Origin: Hormoscilla sp. GM7CHS1pb
GTDB taxonomy: Bacteria > Cyanobacteriota > Cyanobacteriia > Cyanobacteriales > Desertifilaceae
Direction of reading: 5' to 3'
Length of the DNA: 64,000 nucleotides
Assembly: GCA_014323675.1 (NCBI GenBank)
Contig: JACONN010000001.1
Location: 43,215 to 107,214, forward strand
A model generated the notes under the pieces. The model saw only the letters and a program-made list of their open reading frames with translations. It did not search any database and was not told the origin of the DNA. Positions 1 to 10,033 of the stretch are shown one piece after another (within the stretch, counting starts at the first letter, position 1; each line of letters begins with the position of its first letter). Made by a program: the position numbers and the translations under genes.

Positions 1-223
1 GATATCATGTCAGCAGAAACCTGCCGGAAAATTAGTAAATAGCAATGGCGTAATAAATAGCCAAGAGAGAAGATAAGGTATATAAAGATAATTCAATATT
101 GTGAGGGAGGAAATGGTAAAGCATAATTAGAGGAAAAATGGCAATTGAAAACTTGCCATTTACCGCCTCAAGTAGTAAGATAGGTATGCAAGCAGACAAG
201 ATCTCAAGAGAGAGTTTTAACAA
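1..223. other. Intergenic start of window
   Basis: I see no convincing gene here. A 63-codon hydrophobic open frame on the minus strand (32-223) has no recognisable domain and ends just before recG, so I treat it as chance. No strong ribosome binding site precedes the recG start. Confidence 0.4.
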
Positions 224-2724
224 ATGATAGAAGCACCAGATTGGGAGAGATTAAAGAAAGCCTTGGCTGTAGAAGCAAAACATGGCTTTAGCAACATCGT
301 CGGCAAGCAACCCTTTAGCGAGTTTCTCCAAGACCAGTTTAGCCAGCCACCTGCGGACCTGACGCCAGATGAGCGATGTCAGTGGCAGAAATTTGAGCAG
401 GAATTTGCCAGTTATCCTGGCCTCAGTTTTGCTCTCCGACAGCAATTAGTAACGCAAGCGCGTCAGTATATCCATAGCTGTCAGCAAACCTGGGGAAATG
501 GAGCAGGGGGAAATGGAGCAGGGGGAAATGGAGCAGGGGGAAAACCCTCCTGCGGAGAACAGAGTAAAATTGAACTGGGTTCTTCCATCAGTAGGGTGGA
601 ATCTGCTGAAAGCGTGAGTATAGACCAACCTCTAGTCACGCTAAAAGGGGTGGGATTCAGAAATGGTCGGCTGCTGGAACTGCTGGATTTGTTGACGGTC
701 CGGGACTTGCTTTTCTACTACCCCCGTGACTATATTAATTATGCTCGTCAGGTGCCGATAAACGAGTTGCAACCAGGGGAAACGGTGACCATAGTCGGAG
801 AAGTGAAGCGAGTCAGCTGCTTTAGTGCTGCCCGCAACAAGAAATTAACGATCCTGGATTTGTTGATGAAAGACAGCACCGGGCAAATTAAAGTGTCCCG
901 GTTTTTTGCAGGTAATTACTTTGGTACTAAATCCTGGCAAGAAAAAACTAAGCGTTCCTATCCAGTCGGGGCTTTGGTAGCTGCTTCTGGTTTGGTGAAG
1001 AGAAACAAATATGGCCTGACCCTAGATAGGCCAGAACTGGAAGTTTTAGAAGAGGAAAACAATAATGCGATCGAATCTCTGAATGTGGGGCGGTTGCTGC
1101 CAGTTTATGCCTTAACAGAAGGGGTGACAGCGGCGGTGGTCAGGAGGGCGGTGATGACAGCCTTACCAGCTACTAAAGACCTGGAGGAGACTCTCCCAGA
1201 ACTTCTGCGGAAACAGTATGATTTGCTGGAGTTGCAAGAGGCGATCGCATCGATCCACTTTCCGGATGATGAGGAAGTCCTGAGAACAGCCCGGCGGCGA
1301 TTAATCTTCGATGAATTCTTATACCTGCAACTAGGATTTCTCCAGCGTCGCTATCAGCAAAAACAGGATCGAACGGGGATAAAAATTAAAAAGACAGCCA
1401 AAGGAAAATTGATCGACAAGTTTTACAAACTGCTGCCTTTTGAGCTAACGGGGGCGCAAAATCGGGTAATTGACGAAATCCTGAAGGACTTAAAATCAAC
1501 CACACCCATGAATCGCTTAGTGCAAGGAGATGTGGGGGCTGGTAAAACGGTAGTAGCAGTAGTAGCAATCCTCGCCGCGATTCAATCAGGCTATCAAGCA
1601 GCATTAATGGCACCCACAGAAGTGCTAGCAGAACAGCATTACCGCAAATTATTAGGCTGGTTTAAGCTGTTGAAATTACCAGTAGAATTGCTGACCGGTT
1701 CGACCAAAACAGCTAAACGTCGAGAAATTCACGCTCAATTGGAGACAGGAAAACTGCCGCTATTAGTTGGCACTCATGCCTTAATTCAAGAGACAGTCAA
1801 CTTTCACCGCTTAGGTTTAGTGGTAATAGACGAACAGCACCGTTTTGGAGTCGGACAAAGGGCATTGTTGCTGCAAAAAGGTGAGGCCCCCATGTCCTAA
1901 CCATGACCGCAACCCCAATTCCTCGTACCATGGCCCTGACCATTCATGGGGATTTAGACGTGAGTCAAATTGACTCACTTCCCCCAGGAAGAAAACCCAT
2001 TCAGACAACAGTGTTAAGTAGCAGACAACGGAAAAAAGCTTATAACTTGATGCGCCAGGAAATCGCTCAAGGCCGGCAAGTTTATATAGTTTTACCTTTA
2101 ATTGAGGAATCGGAAAAACTCGATTTGCGTTCTGCCGTAGAAGAACATAAGCGACTGTCGAAAACAGTCTTTCCAGAATACAATGTCTGTCTGTTACACG
2201 GTCGCATGAGTTCGGCGGAAAAAGAAGAAGCAATTAATAATTTTCGGGATAATAAAACTCAAATTATTGTGAGCACGACCGTGATCGAAGTGGGAGTAGA
2301 CGTGCCCAATGCCACGGTGATGATGATCGAAAATGCCGAACGTTTTGGATTATCCCAGTTGCACCAACTGAGGGGTCGCGTGGGTCGAGGCGATTGTAAA
2401 TCCTATTGCTTGCTGATCGCTGGTTCCCAAACAGATGATGCCCGTCAGCGGTTAAATGTTTTGGAACAGTCCCAAGATGGCTTTTTTATTGCCGAAATGG
2501 ATATGCGGTTGCGGGGACCGGGGCAAGTTTTGGGAACTCGTCAATCAGGGCTACCAGATTTTGCTTTGGCGAGTTTGGTAGAAGACGAAGATGTGTTAGT
2601 ATTGGCAAGAGATGCGGCAGAAAAGACTATGCTTCAGGATGAAACCCTTAACAGTTTTCCTTTGTTGAAAGCTGAGTTAGATCGTCGGTATCAGCGGGTT
2701 ATGGGTGGCACGATGATGACCTGA
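224..2724 (+). CDS. recG: ATP-dependent DNA helicase RecG (frameshifted)
   Basis: RecG remodels stalled replication forks and Holliday junctions. The two frames together give about 833 residues, normal for the cyanobacterial family. An N-terminal wedge/OB domain is followed by a superfamily 2 helicase core with Walker A (GDVGAGKT), motif II (DEQH), TATPIPRT and the motif VI region (LRGRVGRG). The frame breaks inside the helicase core: a run of five C at 1887-1891 gives a stop at 1898-1900. Six C would read straight through into the second frame (EAPHVLTMTATP). Since both halves are otherwise conserved, a sequencing error is more likely than a true pseudogene. The linker near residues 90-106 holds a Gly/Asn/Ala minisatellite. 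A strong terminator overlaps the stop codon. Confidence 0.93.
494..538 (+). repeat. 15-bp minisatellite inside recG, three copies
   Basis: Three perfect tandem copies of GGAAATGGAGCAGGG encode repeated GNGAG in the variable linker before the RecG core. The length is a multiple of three, so copy-number change would keep the frame. Confidence 0.85.
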
Positions 2725-2754
2725 TATCCTCGATAGAATATCAGGTCATTTTTT
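2717..2754 (+). terminator. Intrinsic terminator after recG
   Basis: A perfect 11-bp stem (TGACCTGATAT pairing with ATATCAGGTCA) with a 10-nt loop is followed by six T. The stem includes the recG stop codon, so it ends recG transcription and insulates the reductase gene 60 bp downstream. Confidence 0.85.
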
Positions 2755-2813
2755 ATCCTTCCCATGAAGAATGACTGAAAATCATGTTATCGTAGTAAAT
2801 AGGAGAAGAGATC

Positions 2814-4151
2814 GTGGCATTTGATTACGACCTGTTTGTAATTGGTGCGGGTTCGGGGGGACTGGCGGCTGCTAAACGGGCCGCATCCTATGGTGCTCAG
2901 GTGGCGATCGCCGAAGAGTCCGCCGACCTGGGGGGCACCTGCGTGAATCGCGGTTGCGTTCCCAAAAAACTGATGCTCTACGCCTCGGAATTTTCCCATA
3001 AATTTAAGACAGCGGCTGAGTATGGCTGGAGTCCGGTGTCAAGCAGCTTTAACTGGTCGGAGTTCATTGCCCAGAAAAATCAGGAAATCCAGCGTCTCAA
3101 CGGGGTATATGGCAATTCTCTAGCAGCAGCAGGGGTCTCACTGTTTAGGGGTCACGTTACTTTCATCGACGAACATACCCTGTCAGTTGGAGAACGAAAG
3201 ATTACCGCCGCCAAAATCTTGATTGCGGTGGGGGCTAAACCCCAAAAACCGGAAATTCCCGGGATAGAACGGGCCATCACCTCTAACGAAATCTTTCACC
3301 TGGCCCAGCAACCCCAGCGGATTGCGATCGTGGGGGTGGCTATATCGGTACGGAATTTGCTTGTATCATGAATGGTCTGGGTTCGGTGGTAACGCTAATC
3401 ATGCGTCGCCATCTGATTTTGAACGGATTCGATGAGGATCTTAGAACTGGCGTACAAGCAGCCATGCAGCAACATGGAATTCGGATAGTTTGCAACAGAG
3501 AAGTGGAAAAAATTGAACGGGTATCAACAGGTCTAAAAGTTACTTTACCCGACGATAGCATGACAGTTGATACTGTGCTGGCTGCTACAGGTCGGATTCC
3601 TAATTTGAGTAACCTGGGTTGCGAAAAAGCTAGAGTAAAAAATTGCCAATGGCGCGATCGCCGTCGATTCGGAAAGTCGCACCAGTCAGCCCCATATTTT
3701 CGCCGTGGGAGACTGCACCGATCGCCGCAATCTCACCCCAGTGGCTATTGCTGAAGGTCGGGCCTTTGCCGATACCGAGTTTGGCGATCGCCCCCGGATA
3801 ATGAATTATGAATTTATCCCGAGTGCGGTATTTTCCCAACCAGAAGCTGCTACAGTAGGAATGAGCGAAGCCGAAGCCCGATCGCAATTAGGGGAGGCGG
3901 TGAAAATTTATCGCAGCCAATTTAAGCCCTTGTACTATACTCTAACTCAGGAGCATGAGAAAACCCTGCTCAAGTTAGTGGTTGACAGTCAAACAGAACG
4001 GGTGCTAGGTGCCCACATGGTCGGAGAACATGCCGCCGAGATTATCCAAATGTTGGCAGTTGCCCTCAAAATGGGTGCCACCAAATCCGACCTGGACGCC
4101 ACCATTGGCATTCATCCTTCGACAGCTGAAGAATTTGTCACCATGAAATAG
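2814..4151 (+). CDS. gor: Glutathione-disulfide reductase (two frameshifts)
   Basis: FAD-dependent pyridine nucleotide disulfide oxidoreductase that regenerates reduced glutathione with NADPH. The N-terminus shows the FAD dinucleotide motif (GAGSGG) and the redox-active disulfide in GGTCVNRGCVPKK. The centre has an NAD(P) fold, then FAVGDCTDR-type FAD binding, and a C-terminal dimerisation domain ending in GIHPSTAEEFV. Three overlapping frames together give about 446 residues. Two one-base changes split it: a G run at 3332-3336 is one G short (six would give VGGGYIGTEF), and an A run at 3637-3642 is one A too long. Start is GTG at 2814 with AGGAGA upstream. Family assignment is firm; gor rather than another reductase rests on overall similarity. 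Confidence 0.88.
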
Positions 4152-4217
4152 CCCCTCGGGAAAATTGGCAGCGCAAATCTTGAAAGCTAGTAAACTGAAG
4201 TTAAGTAAACTTATCCC

Positions 4218-4781
4218 ATGTCACAGTTCATGACCGATCGTCGTCGTTTTTTTGCCATTCTCCTGGCCAGCTTTCTGGCAATCATTGTCTCATTTAACTT
4301 CACCCCAGCAGCATTAGCTTTGGGAGGCCCATTACCAGAACTGAACCAACCAGCACCAGACTTTACCCTGCCCACTAACACGGGTGATGGTGAAATATCT
4401 CTCTGGGATTATCGCGGTCAATGGGTAGTAGTTTACTTCTATCCCAAAGATTTTACCTCTGGTTGCACCCTGGAAGCCCGTCTATTTCAGAGAGATTTGC
4501 CCAAATATATCGAACATAATACTCAAATCCTGGGCATTAGCGCTGATGACGTGGACTCCCACGCCCAATTTTGTGATACTGAAGGTTTGACATTCCCCCT
4601 GTTGGCTGATACTAATGGCGAAGTTAGTAAAGCCTATGGTTCTTGGATTTTCCTTTTGTCCCTCCGCCACAGCTTTATCATTGACCCAGATGGCATCCTG
4701 CGGGAAATATACACTGCTGTTTCCCCGGCAACTCACTCTCTAGAGGTGCTGGAACGTCTGGATCAATTGCAGCAAAGTTAG
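4218..4781 (+). CDS. Exported peroxiredoxin of the BCP/PrxQ group
   Basis: Thiol peroxidase that reduces hydroperoxides using a peroxidatic cysteine. An N-terminal signal-like segment (about residues 10-35, ending ALA) suggests export to the thylakoid lumen or periplasm. The peroxidatic cysteine lies in DFTSGCTLEAR. The usual PrxQ resolving cysteine five residues later is Arg here; another Cys occurs in HAQFCDTEG and may resolve the disulfide. The 187-residue length is normal for an AhpC/TSA domain plus signal peptide. It follows the reductase gene by 66 bp on the same strand, consistent with shared redox roles, though co-transcription is not shown. Confidence 0.85.
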   Translation: MSQFMTDRRRFFAILLASFLAIIVSFNFTPAALALGGPLPELNQPAPDFTLPTNTGDGEISLWDYRGQWVVVYFYPKDFTSGCTLEARLFQRDLPKYIEHNTQILGISADDVDSHAQFCDTEGLTFPLLADTNGEVSKAYGSWIFLLSLRHSFIIDPDGILREIYTAVSPATHSLEVLERLDQLQQS

Positions 4782-5089
4782 CATGCTGTAATCGCAATCG
4801 GGAAGTGGTTCATAGTTGATGGTTCCTCGGCTACCAAAAATTATCATACTATGAACCACGAACTATTAAATAAAAAGAACGGTACTAAAGAAAGGTGGTT
4901 TTGCGGATGTTCCCAGCGGGAATGATTTATCCTATGTAAATATCAAGCGAATAATGAAGCTAAAGGGAGCATGTCCAGAGCATTTTCGTTCGTTGTTTTG
5001 CTCTCAGACATAATCACCTAAATGCCCTATAGGGGATGGTACTGACCACCTCCGGGCAGGCGAGACGCCCGCCCTACGACTGACGCTAA
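4782..5089. other. Intergenic with palindromic repeats
   Basis: No gene is visible. It holds a near-palindrome around ATAGTTGATGGTTCC...AACCACGAACTAT (about 4810-4866) and, at 5052-5078, one copy of the CCGGGCAGGCGAGACGCCCG repeat found also at 40.3 and 52.3 kb. Confidence 0.5.
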
Positions 5090-5932
5090 TCATTCAAAAT
5101 CTGTAAATTGAGACCGCGCTAGCTGGGTTTGCTGCAATATCCGTGCGAGTGCGGTCCAATCTTCCTGCTGGATATGGGAAATCATCTGGTCGAGGGAATG
5201 GCGATAATTATGGAGCGATCGCAACAATTCGGGCCGATTATACTGTGCCATCATCAGACCCAATTCGGGATTGCCGCCTCCCACACGGCTTGTATCCCGG
5301 AAACCAGAACTAGCTAGCTGTTGTACTAGCTTGAGTACCGCCGGATCGACCATGCAGGCGTCAATCAAACTGGCACTGACCATCACCGGCAAATGAGAAA
5401 TTAAGGCCACGGCCCGGTCATGGTCTGAGGGGCTACAGTGATACACTCGAGCTTGGAGCGAGCGGGCGATCTCGCAGAGGGTTTGCAGGGAAGCGGGTAG
5501 TGTTGAGGCCACAGGTGTTAACACGTAAGGTCGGCCAGCAAACAATTGTCGCTGTGCCGCATCTATACCACTCTGGGTAGTTCCCGCCATCGGGTGTCCG
5601 CCGACAAAATTAGACCAGATGGGGGTAATTGCTTCGACTACTGGCGTCTTGACCGAACCCACGTCTGTTAAAATTGTCGCGGGAGATAAATGAGGAATAA
5701 TTATCTTGACAGTGGGGACGATAGATGCGATCGGCGTGCAAATAAACACGATATCGGCGGCGGCAAGCAGACTGAAAGCAACGCTAGCATCGTCGGCAAC
5801 CCCGCGCGCGATCGCCAGTTCGCAAGTATGTTGGTGGCGGCTGACTCCCAAAACCTTAAACCCCACCTGGCGCAAATCCAAGCCCAAAGATCCGCCAATC
5901 AGCCCCAGTCCTACAATACCAATATTCATCAT
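5090..5932 (-). CDS. tyrA: Prephenate/arogenate dehydrogenase
   Basis: Oxidative step of tyrosine biosynthesis; cyanobacterial enzymes usually act on arogenate with NADP. The N-terminus has the Rossmann motif GLGLIGGS, then ICTPI, TDVGSVK and GGHPMAGT, all typical of TyrA. The 280-residue length is that of a monofunctional enzyme without chorismate mutase or ACT domain. Start may be either of two adjacent ATG codons (5932 or 5929). Convergent with the upstream peroxiredoxin gene. Confidence 0.92.
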   Translation of the reverse strand: MMNIGIVGLGLIGGSLGLDLRQVGFKVLGVSRHQHTCELAIARGVADDASVAFSLLAAADIVFICTPIASIVPTVKIIIPHLSPATILTDVGSVKTPVVEAITPIWSNFVGGHPMAGTTQSGIDAAQRQLFAGRPYVLTPVASTLPASLQTLCEIARSLQARVYHCSPSDHDRAVALISHLPVMVSASLIDACMVDPAVLKLVQQLASSGFRDTSRVGGGNPELGLMMAQYNRPELLRSLHNYRHSLDQMISHIQQEDWTALARILQQTQLARSQFTDFE

Positions 5933-6007
5933 GGTGCATCATTTTTAATCAGCTCAGCCCTAAAGGCATGATAGCCTTTAGTCCCAAACAAATCATAGGT
6001 ACCAGCG

Positions 6008-6406
6008 ATGGAAGCAGAGGAAATAGTAAAAAGCTATGCAGCTGGAGAACGAGATGAAAAGAGTGCGATCGAGCTGACTGAGTTGAATCTGAGTGGCGTC
6101 AATCTCAGCGAAGCCAATTTCAGCCGTGCCAACTTATCTGTAGCCAACCTCAAGGGAGCCAATTTACATGGCACTGATATGAGTCGGTCTGACATGAGCG
6201 GGGTAGACCTGAGAGAAGCGGACTTGAGACATGCCAATTTGAATCGCACTAATCTCAGTGGGGCTAACCTCAGTGGGGCTAACCTGAGATGGGTTGACCT
6301 GAGTGGGGCCAATCTTAGCTGGGCGGATCTGAGCGAGGCCAAGTTGAGCGGCACCAACAATCAGATTAGGAAGGTCAATAAGTATCTAAGTAAAATTATG
6401 GGCTAA
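6008..6406 (+). CDS. Pentapeptide repeat protein
   Basis: 132 residues, of which about 27-117 are A(D/N)LXX pentapeptides such as LSGAN, predicted to form a right-handed quadrilateral beta helix. Cyanobacteria carry many of these; function is generally unknown. It has no membrane segment. A hairpin (CTAAAGGC...GCCTTTAG, about 5960-5982) lies in the short divergent gap to tyrA. Confidence 0.85.
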   Translation: MEAEEIVKSYAAGERDEKSAIELTELNLSGVNLSEANFSRANLSVANLKGANLHGTDMSRSDMSGVDLREADLRHANLNRTNLSGANLSGANLRWVDLSGANLSWADLSEAKLSGTNNQIRKVNKYLSKIMG

Positions 6407-6740
6407 AATATCACTTCCCTCAAATCTGCCGACGCCCTTAAAATCAGTTAAATTCTTTGATGTACCCACCCAGGTGGTGTTGACAAATTCCAGCGCTCAT
6501 ATTTTCAATATATCATCACCCAACTTTTGGCAAGCGTTTATTAAATACCCCTGCCTAAAGATGATTCGGGAAACTCTCTGAAATTGTTAACATCACCTCT
6601 GCCTCCCATGAGTATGATAGCTGATTTTATTAAGGGGTTCTATTACCTGGAAAAATAGGATAAATTTTCCTTGAGAATTTAGAGGGTAGAAAAATCAATA
6701 ATAATAGACCGGAAAAATTGATAATAAACAATTGATAATC
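6407..6740. other. AT-rich intergenic region
   Basis: No gene or clear repeat is visible. It presumably holds the promoter for the SUI1 gene, but no convincing -35/-10 pair could be assigned. Confidence 0.4.
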
Positions 6741-7103
6741 ATGGCACGGAAAAAATCATCCAATCCTTCGCAATAAAATAGCGATCGCATCGTCTACCGC
6801 GAATTTGGCAAGGCGGAAAACTCAGAGGCGATCGCTAGGGGCAAACAGCAACTGCCTCCGAACCAGCAAAATCTGAGAGTGCAAGCATCTCGGAAGGGAC
6901 GTAAGGGTAAAACTGTGACGGTAATAAGTGGTTTTCAGCAGCAACCGGAAAGCTTGGCAGAGCTGCTGAAAAAATTGAAAACTCAGTGTGGCGCCGGGGG
7001 CGCAGTGAAGGAAAATACGATTGAAATTCAGGGAGATCATACTCAAAAGCTGCTGGAAATATTGACAAACATGGAATACAAAGCTAAAATAAGTGGTAGA
7101 TAG
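6741..7103 (+). CDS. SUI1/eIF1-family translation factor with in-frame stop
   Basis: Small factor of the YciH/SUI1 family, related to eIF1 and influencing start-codon choice. The core (LRVQASRKGRKGKTVTVISG to the C-terminus) is well conserved and can be read from a GTG at 6879. The normal N-terminal extension is present upstream in the same frame from ATG 6741 (MARKKSSNPSQ, then VYREFG and LPPNQQNL), but codon 12 is TAA (6774-6776). Either the gene is interrupted, the base is miscalled, or a shorter protein starts at a non-canonical codon downstream of the stop. No frameshift is involved. Confidence 0.75.
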
Positions 7104-7121
7104 CGCAAATGTGGTAAGATT

Positions 7122-7934
7122 ATGTTAGCATTAACAGATCCTTATGAAGTAACCTGGGAAAAGTTACCTGATGATTTTGTTTTAGACAACGATCCCGTGG
7201 ATAATATTAATCAACCCCCGATCGCCGCTGCTCTCACAGAAAGCCTAGAAATAGCTGGCAGCCTGCCAGCTAATGCCTTAACCACCACTAATTATGGAAT
7301 CTGTGCTACTCTAAATGGCAGAATGGTGGTGAAAGCACCAGATTGGGGGTATGTGCCATTTATTCGGGTAGCCCGAGCAGAAGTAATGCGCAGTTATACT
7401 CCCATCCTCCAAGGGGAACCACCTGCCATTGTCATGGAATTTATCTCGGATACAGAAAGACACGAGTATTCCAGCAAGGAAAGCGATCCTCCAGGCAAGT
7501 GGTTTTTTTACGAACAAGTTTTAAGAGTTCCTAACTATGCCATTTTTGAGCCGCAAACAGGATATCTCAAGGTCTATCAGTTAAGCGATCGCGGACTTTA
7601 TATACGCAGACGGCCCGATAGCAAGAACCGTTACTGGATTTCGGAAATGAGCTTGTTTCTGGGCATATGGGAAGGAACCCGTGAAAACCGCACTGGCTAC
7701 TGGTTGCGCTGGTGGGATGAAGCAGGAGAACTTTTGCTGTGGGGTTCGGAGTTAGTCGCAAGAGAGCGCCAGCGAGCCGAACTCGAACGCCAGCGAGCCG
7801 AACTCGAACGCCAGCGAGCCGAACAGGAGCGCCAGCGAGCCGAACAGGAGCGCCAGCGAGTCGAACTCGAACGCCAGCGAGTTGAACAATTGATAGCACA
7901 GCTACGGGCAGCGGGAATTGAACCAGAGTTGTAA
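7122..7934 (+). CDS. Uma2 family protein with heptad-repeat tail
   Basis: Uma2 (DUF820) proteins have a PD-(D/E)XK nuclease-like fold, are very numerous in cyanobacteria, and have no settled function. Residues 1-210 match the longer subgroup with VTWEKLPDDFVLD, PAIVMEFISD and YAIFEP. The C-terminus is a run of near-identical 7-residue units (RQRAELE / RQRAEQE), predicted coiled coil, ending LIAQLRAAGIEPEL. The paralogue at 8121 shares both ends but has far fewer repeats, so the tail varies in length by repeat copy number. Confidence 0.85.
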   Translation: MLALTDPYEVTWEKLPDDFVLDNDPVDNINQPPIAAALTESLEIAGSLPANALTTTNYGICATLNGRMVVKAPDWGYVPFIRVARAEVMRSYTPILQGEPPAIVMEFISDTERHEYSSKESDPPGKWFFYEQVLRVPNYAIFEPQTGYLKVYQLSDRGLYIRRRPDSKNRYWISEMSLFLGIWEGTRENRTGYWLRWWDEAGELLLWGSELVARERQRAELERQRAELERQRAEQERQRAEQERQRVELERQRVEQLIAQLRAAGIEPEL

Positions 7935-8120
7935 GATATCCTCCAGTCACCACGCCCTCACCCGTTCCCAGGCAGAGCCGTGGGAACGAGGGGTCCGGCT
8001 ACGAGGAGGGGGGGCGAAGACAGCCGGTGCTATAACTACTTTTGACCACACCCGTCGTGCATTTAAATGCACGACAGCTTAAGCTAAAATCGATAGTAGA
8101 AAGTCACGGAAGGTAGGAAC
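7935..8120. repeat. Repeat remnants between two Uma2 genes
   Basis: Contains a hairpin built on CGTTCCCAGG...GTGGGAACG (about 7968-7990), one solo MITE end TTTTGACCACACCC at 8040-8053, and immediately after it a perfect 22-bp palindrome at 8054-8075 centred on ATTTAAAT. No gene. Confidence 0.7.
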
Positions 8121-8854
8121 ATGTTTACCGGAACAGATGTTTATGAAGTAATCTGGGAAAACTATGAAGTAACCTGGGAAAAGTTACCTGATGATTTTGT
8201 TTTAGACGAAGCCCCAGTAGATAGTATTAATCAACCCCTGCTCGCGGCGGCTCTTACAGAAAGCCTAGTGATGGCTGGCAGGCTACCAGCAAATGCCTTA
8301 ATTACTACTAATTATGGGCTCTGTGCCACTGTAAATAATCAAATAGTGGTGAAAGCGCCAGATTGGGGGTACGTGCCATCTATGAGGGTGGCCAGAGAAG
8401 AAATCCTGCGCAGTTATACCCCCTATATTCAAGGCGATCTACCTGCCATTGTGATGGAATTTCTTTCGGATCCGGAAGGAAACCACGAGTATTCCATGAA
8501 TGATGATTATCCTCCAGGCAAGTTTTTTTTTACGAAAAAGTTTTAAGAGTTCCTAACTACGTCATTTTTGAGCCGGAAACGGGAGCGCTCGTAGTCTATC
8601 GGTTCAATTCTGAGGAACTTCGTTATCAACGCCGACAAGCCGATGGCAATAACCGTTACTGGATTCCGGAAATGAGCTTGTGTCTGGGCATCTGGGAAGG
8701 CACCCGCGAAAACCGCACTGGCTATTGGTTGCGCTGGTGGGATGAAGCAGGAGAACTTTTGCTGTGGGGTTCGGAGTTAGTCGCCAGGGAACGCCAGCGA
8801 GTTGAACAATTGATAGCACAGCTACGGGCAGCGGGAATTGAGCCAGAGTTGTAA
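8121..8854 (+). CDS. Uma2 family protein (frameshifted paralogue)
   Basis: Close paralogue of the gene at 7122. The N-terminus contains a duplicated block (YEVIWEN then YEVTWEK). The frame breaks at a run of nine T (8523-8531); ten T would give KFFFYEKVLRVPNY and continue in the frame that ends in the shared LRAAGIEPEL. The C-terminal heptad tail is reduced to a single ERQRVEQ unit. It may be intact in the organism if the T run is miscounted. Confidence 0.75.
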
Positions 8855-9006
8855 GATATTCTCCAGTTAATGCCCATATCTTGTTATATAGGGCATGGCT
8901 GATATCAGCAAGATCGGGCGATCGCCTCGGGACTGAAACAAATCGATTCTATCATTCGTCACTAGCCTCAGTGCTAAGATATTCTTTTCATCCGAAAGGA
9001 TATCTA

Positions 9007-9035
9007 TTGACAATTGAGCGTTTTCATGCTAATCT
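9007..9035 (+). promoter_or_regulatory. Sigma70-type promoter of Pmp3 copy 1
   Basis: TTGACA (9007-9012), a 17-bp spacer, and TAATCT (9030-9035). The same arrangement occurs upstream of the second Pmp3 copy at 12595, with spacer and both boxes largely conserved. This supports a real duplicated promoter. Confidence 0.7.
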
Positions 9036-9098
9036 AAAGATATATTTAGCACTCGGAGATCGAGTCACGTTAATGTTTCTGTTTTGAAGGAGGCTTAA

Positions 9099-9251
9099 AT
9101 GGGCGATTTAATTAGAATTTTGTGTGCGATTTTCTTGCCCCCTTGGGAGTATTCTTACAAGTTGGTCTTGGCAAGGATTAATATCCTCTTGACTCGGCTC
9201 GGTTATCTTCCCGGAATTATACATGCAGTCTGGGTGATTGCCAGGAAATAA
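9099..9251 (+). pseudogene. Pmp3/YqaE small membrane protein, disrupted copy 1
   Basis: The Pmp3 family are about 50-residue proteins with two membrane helices, often stress-induced. The ribosome binding site GAAGGAGG precedes ATG 9099. The protein would start MGDLIRILCAIFLPP and end GYLPGIIHAVWVIARK, but a C run (9136-9140) is one base short of the copy at 12686, and eight bases are missing around the GKDFW codons. The two changes together equal nine bases, so the last third returns to frame. The long deletion suggests true decay of this copy. Confidence 0.7.
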
Positions 9252-9331
9252 TCGCCGCTCTGTGAGATAATTGCTAATAATTTAATGGTTCACGGTCAGG
9301 TTAATAACCACGAACCATTAATTATTAGAGG

Positions 9332-9882
9332 CTAATTAAAGATCTCGGCAAAAAACAACTGCATGGCCGACCAAGAACGCCGGTCAGCATCTCGATTGTA
9401 AGCTGCCCCTTTAGACGGGTCGTTGCCAGCTTTGGGATTTGTAAAGCTGTGGACTGCGCCGCCGTAAGATATCATTTGCCAGTCAACATTAGCTTGGCGC
9501 ATCTCCTCGGTAAAGGCTGCAACCTGTTCTTTGGGCACGAAGGGATCGGAGGCACCATGCAATACTAAGATTTGGCCTTTAATATTATTAGCATCTGTGG
9601 GATTGGGTGTATCCAGATTGCCGTGGAAGCTGACTACACCCGCTACTTTCGCACCGCTACGGGCTAATTCTAGCACCGTGCCGCCGCCGAAACAATAGCC
9701 GATCGCCCCCAGGCGGTTGTTTTTGGAAAGGGGATGGTTTCGCAATACCTTTAACCCAGCGTTCGCCCGATCGCGCATCAACTGACGATCGGATCGATAG
9801 ATAGTCGCTTGAGTTCTCGCCTCTTCTCTATTTTTGGGTCTGACGTCCTTACCGTAGATATCCGCAGCAAAAGCTACATAGC
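9332..9882 (-). pseudogene. Dienelactone hydrolase, 3' part only
   Basis: Alpha/beta hydrolase of the dienelactone hydrolase family. An in-frame coding stretch runs from about 9882 (YVAFAADIYGKDVR) to the stop, with the nucleophile elbow Cys in GYCFGG, then the acid (LHGASDPFVP) and histidine (VHSFTNP) regions. The first part of the gene is absent: coding ends exactly at the end of a MITE (9883-10033) and no N-terminal sequence is found beyond it. An ATG at 9781 could start a 149-residue protein, but it would lack the first beta strands. Confidence 0.75.
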
Positions 9883-10033
9883 GGGTGTGGTCAAAACCCG
9901 TTGATCGTTTATGGGCCCTCCCAGCTGTCGGTTACCCCTGTAGGGGCGAATTATGACATAAATTGACATATGTAATCTCCTCAGGCTTCGCCCTGCACCC
10001 CGCGAGGATCTCCCCGTACCAACTGTTTTTGAC
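9883..10033 (-). mobile_element. MITE of the GGGTGTGGTCAAAA family, one end worn
   Basis: The left end GGGTGTGGTCAAAA is intact. The interior shows the family blocks (GGGCCCTCCCAGCTGTCGG, TGTAGGGGCGAA, CCGCGAGGATCTCCCCGTA) in the opposite orientation to the copy at 39596. The right end stops at TTTTTGAC and lacks CACACCC. It caps the truncated hydrolase gene. Confidence 0.8.

Noticed and set aside
32..223. 63-codon hydrophobic frame on the minus strand
   Set aside because: No start signal, no family and AT-rich composition; likely chance.
1887..1903. Programmed ribosomal frameshift in recG
   Set aside because: RecG is not known to use one, and many other genes here show the same kind of homopolymer break; a sequencing error is simpler.
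6034..6360. Minus-strand 108-codon frame opposite the pentapeptide gene
   Set aside because: Antisense shadow of the repeat codons.
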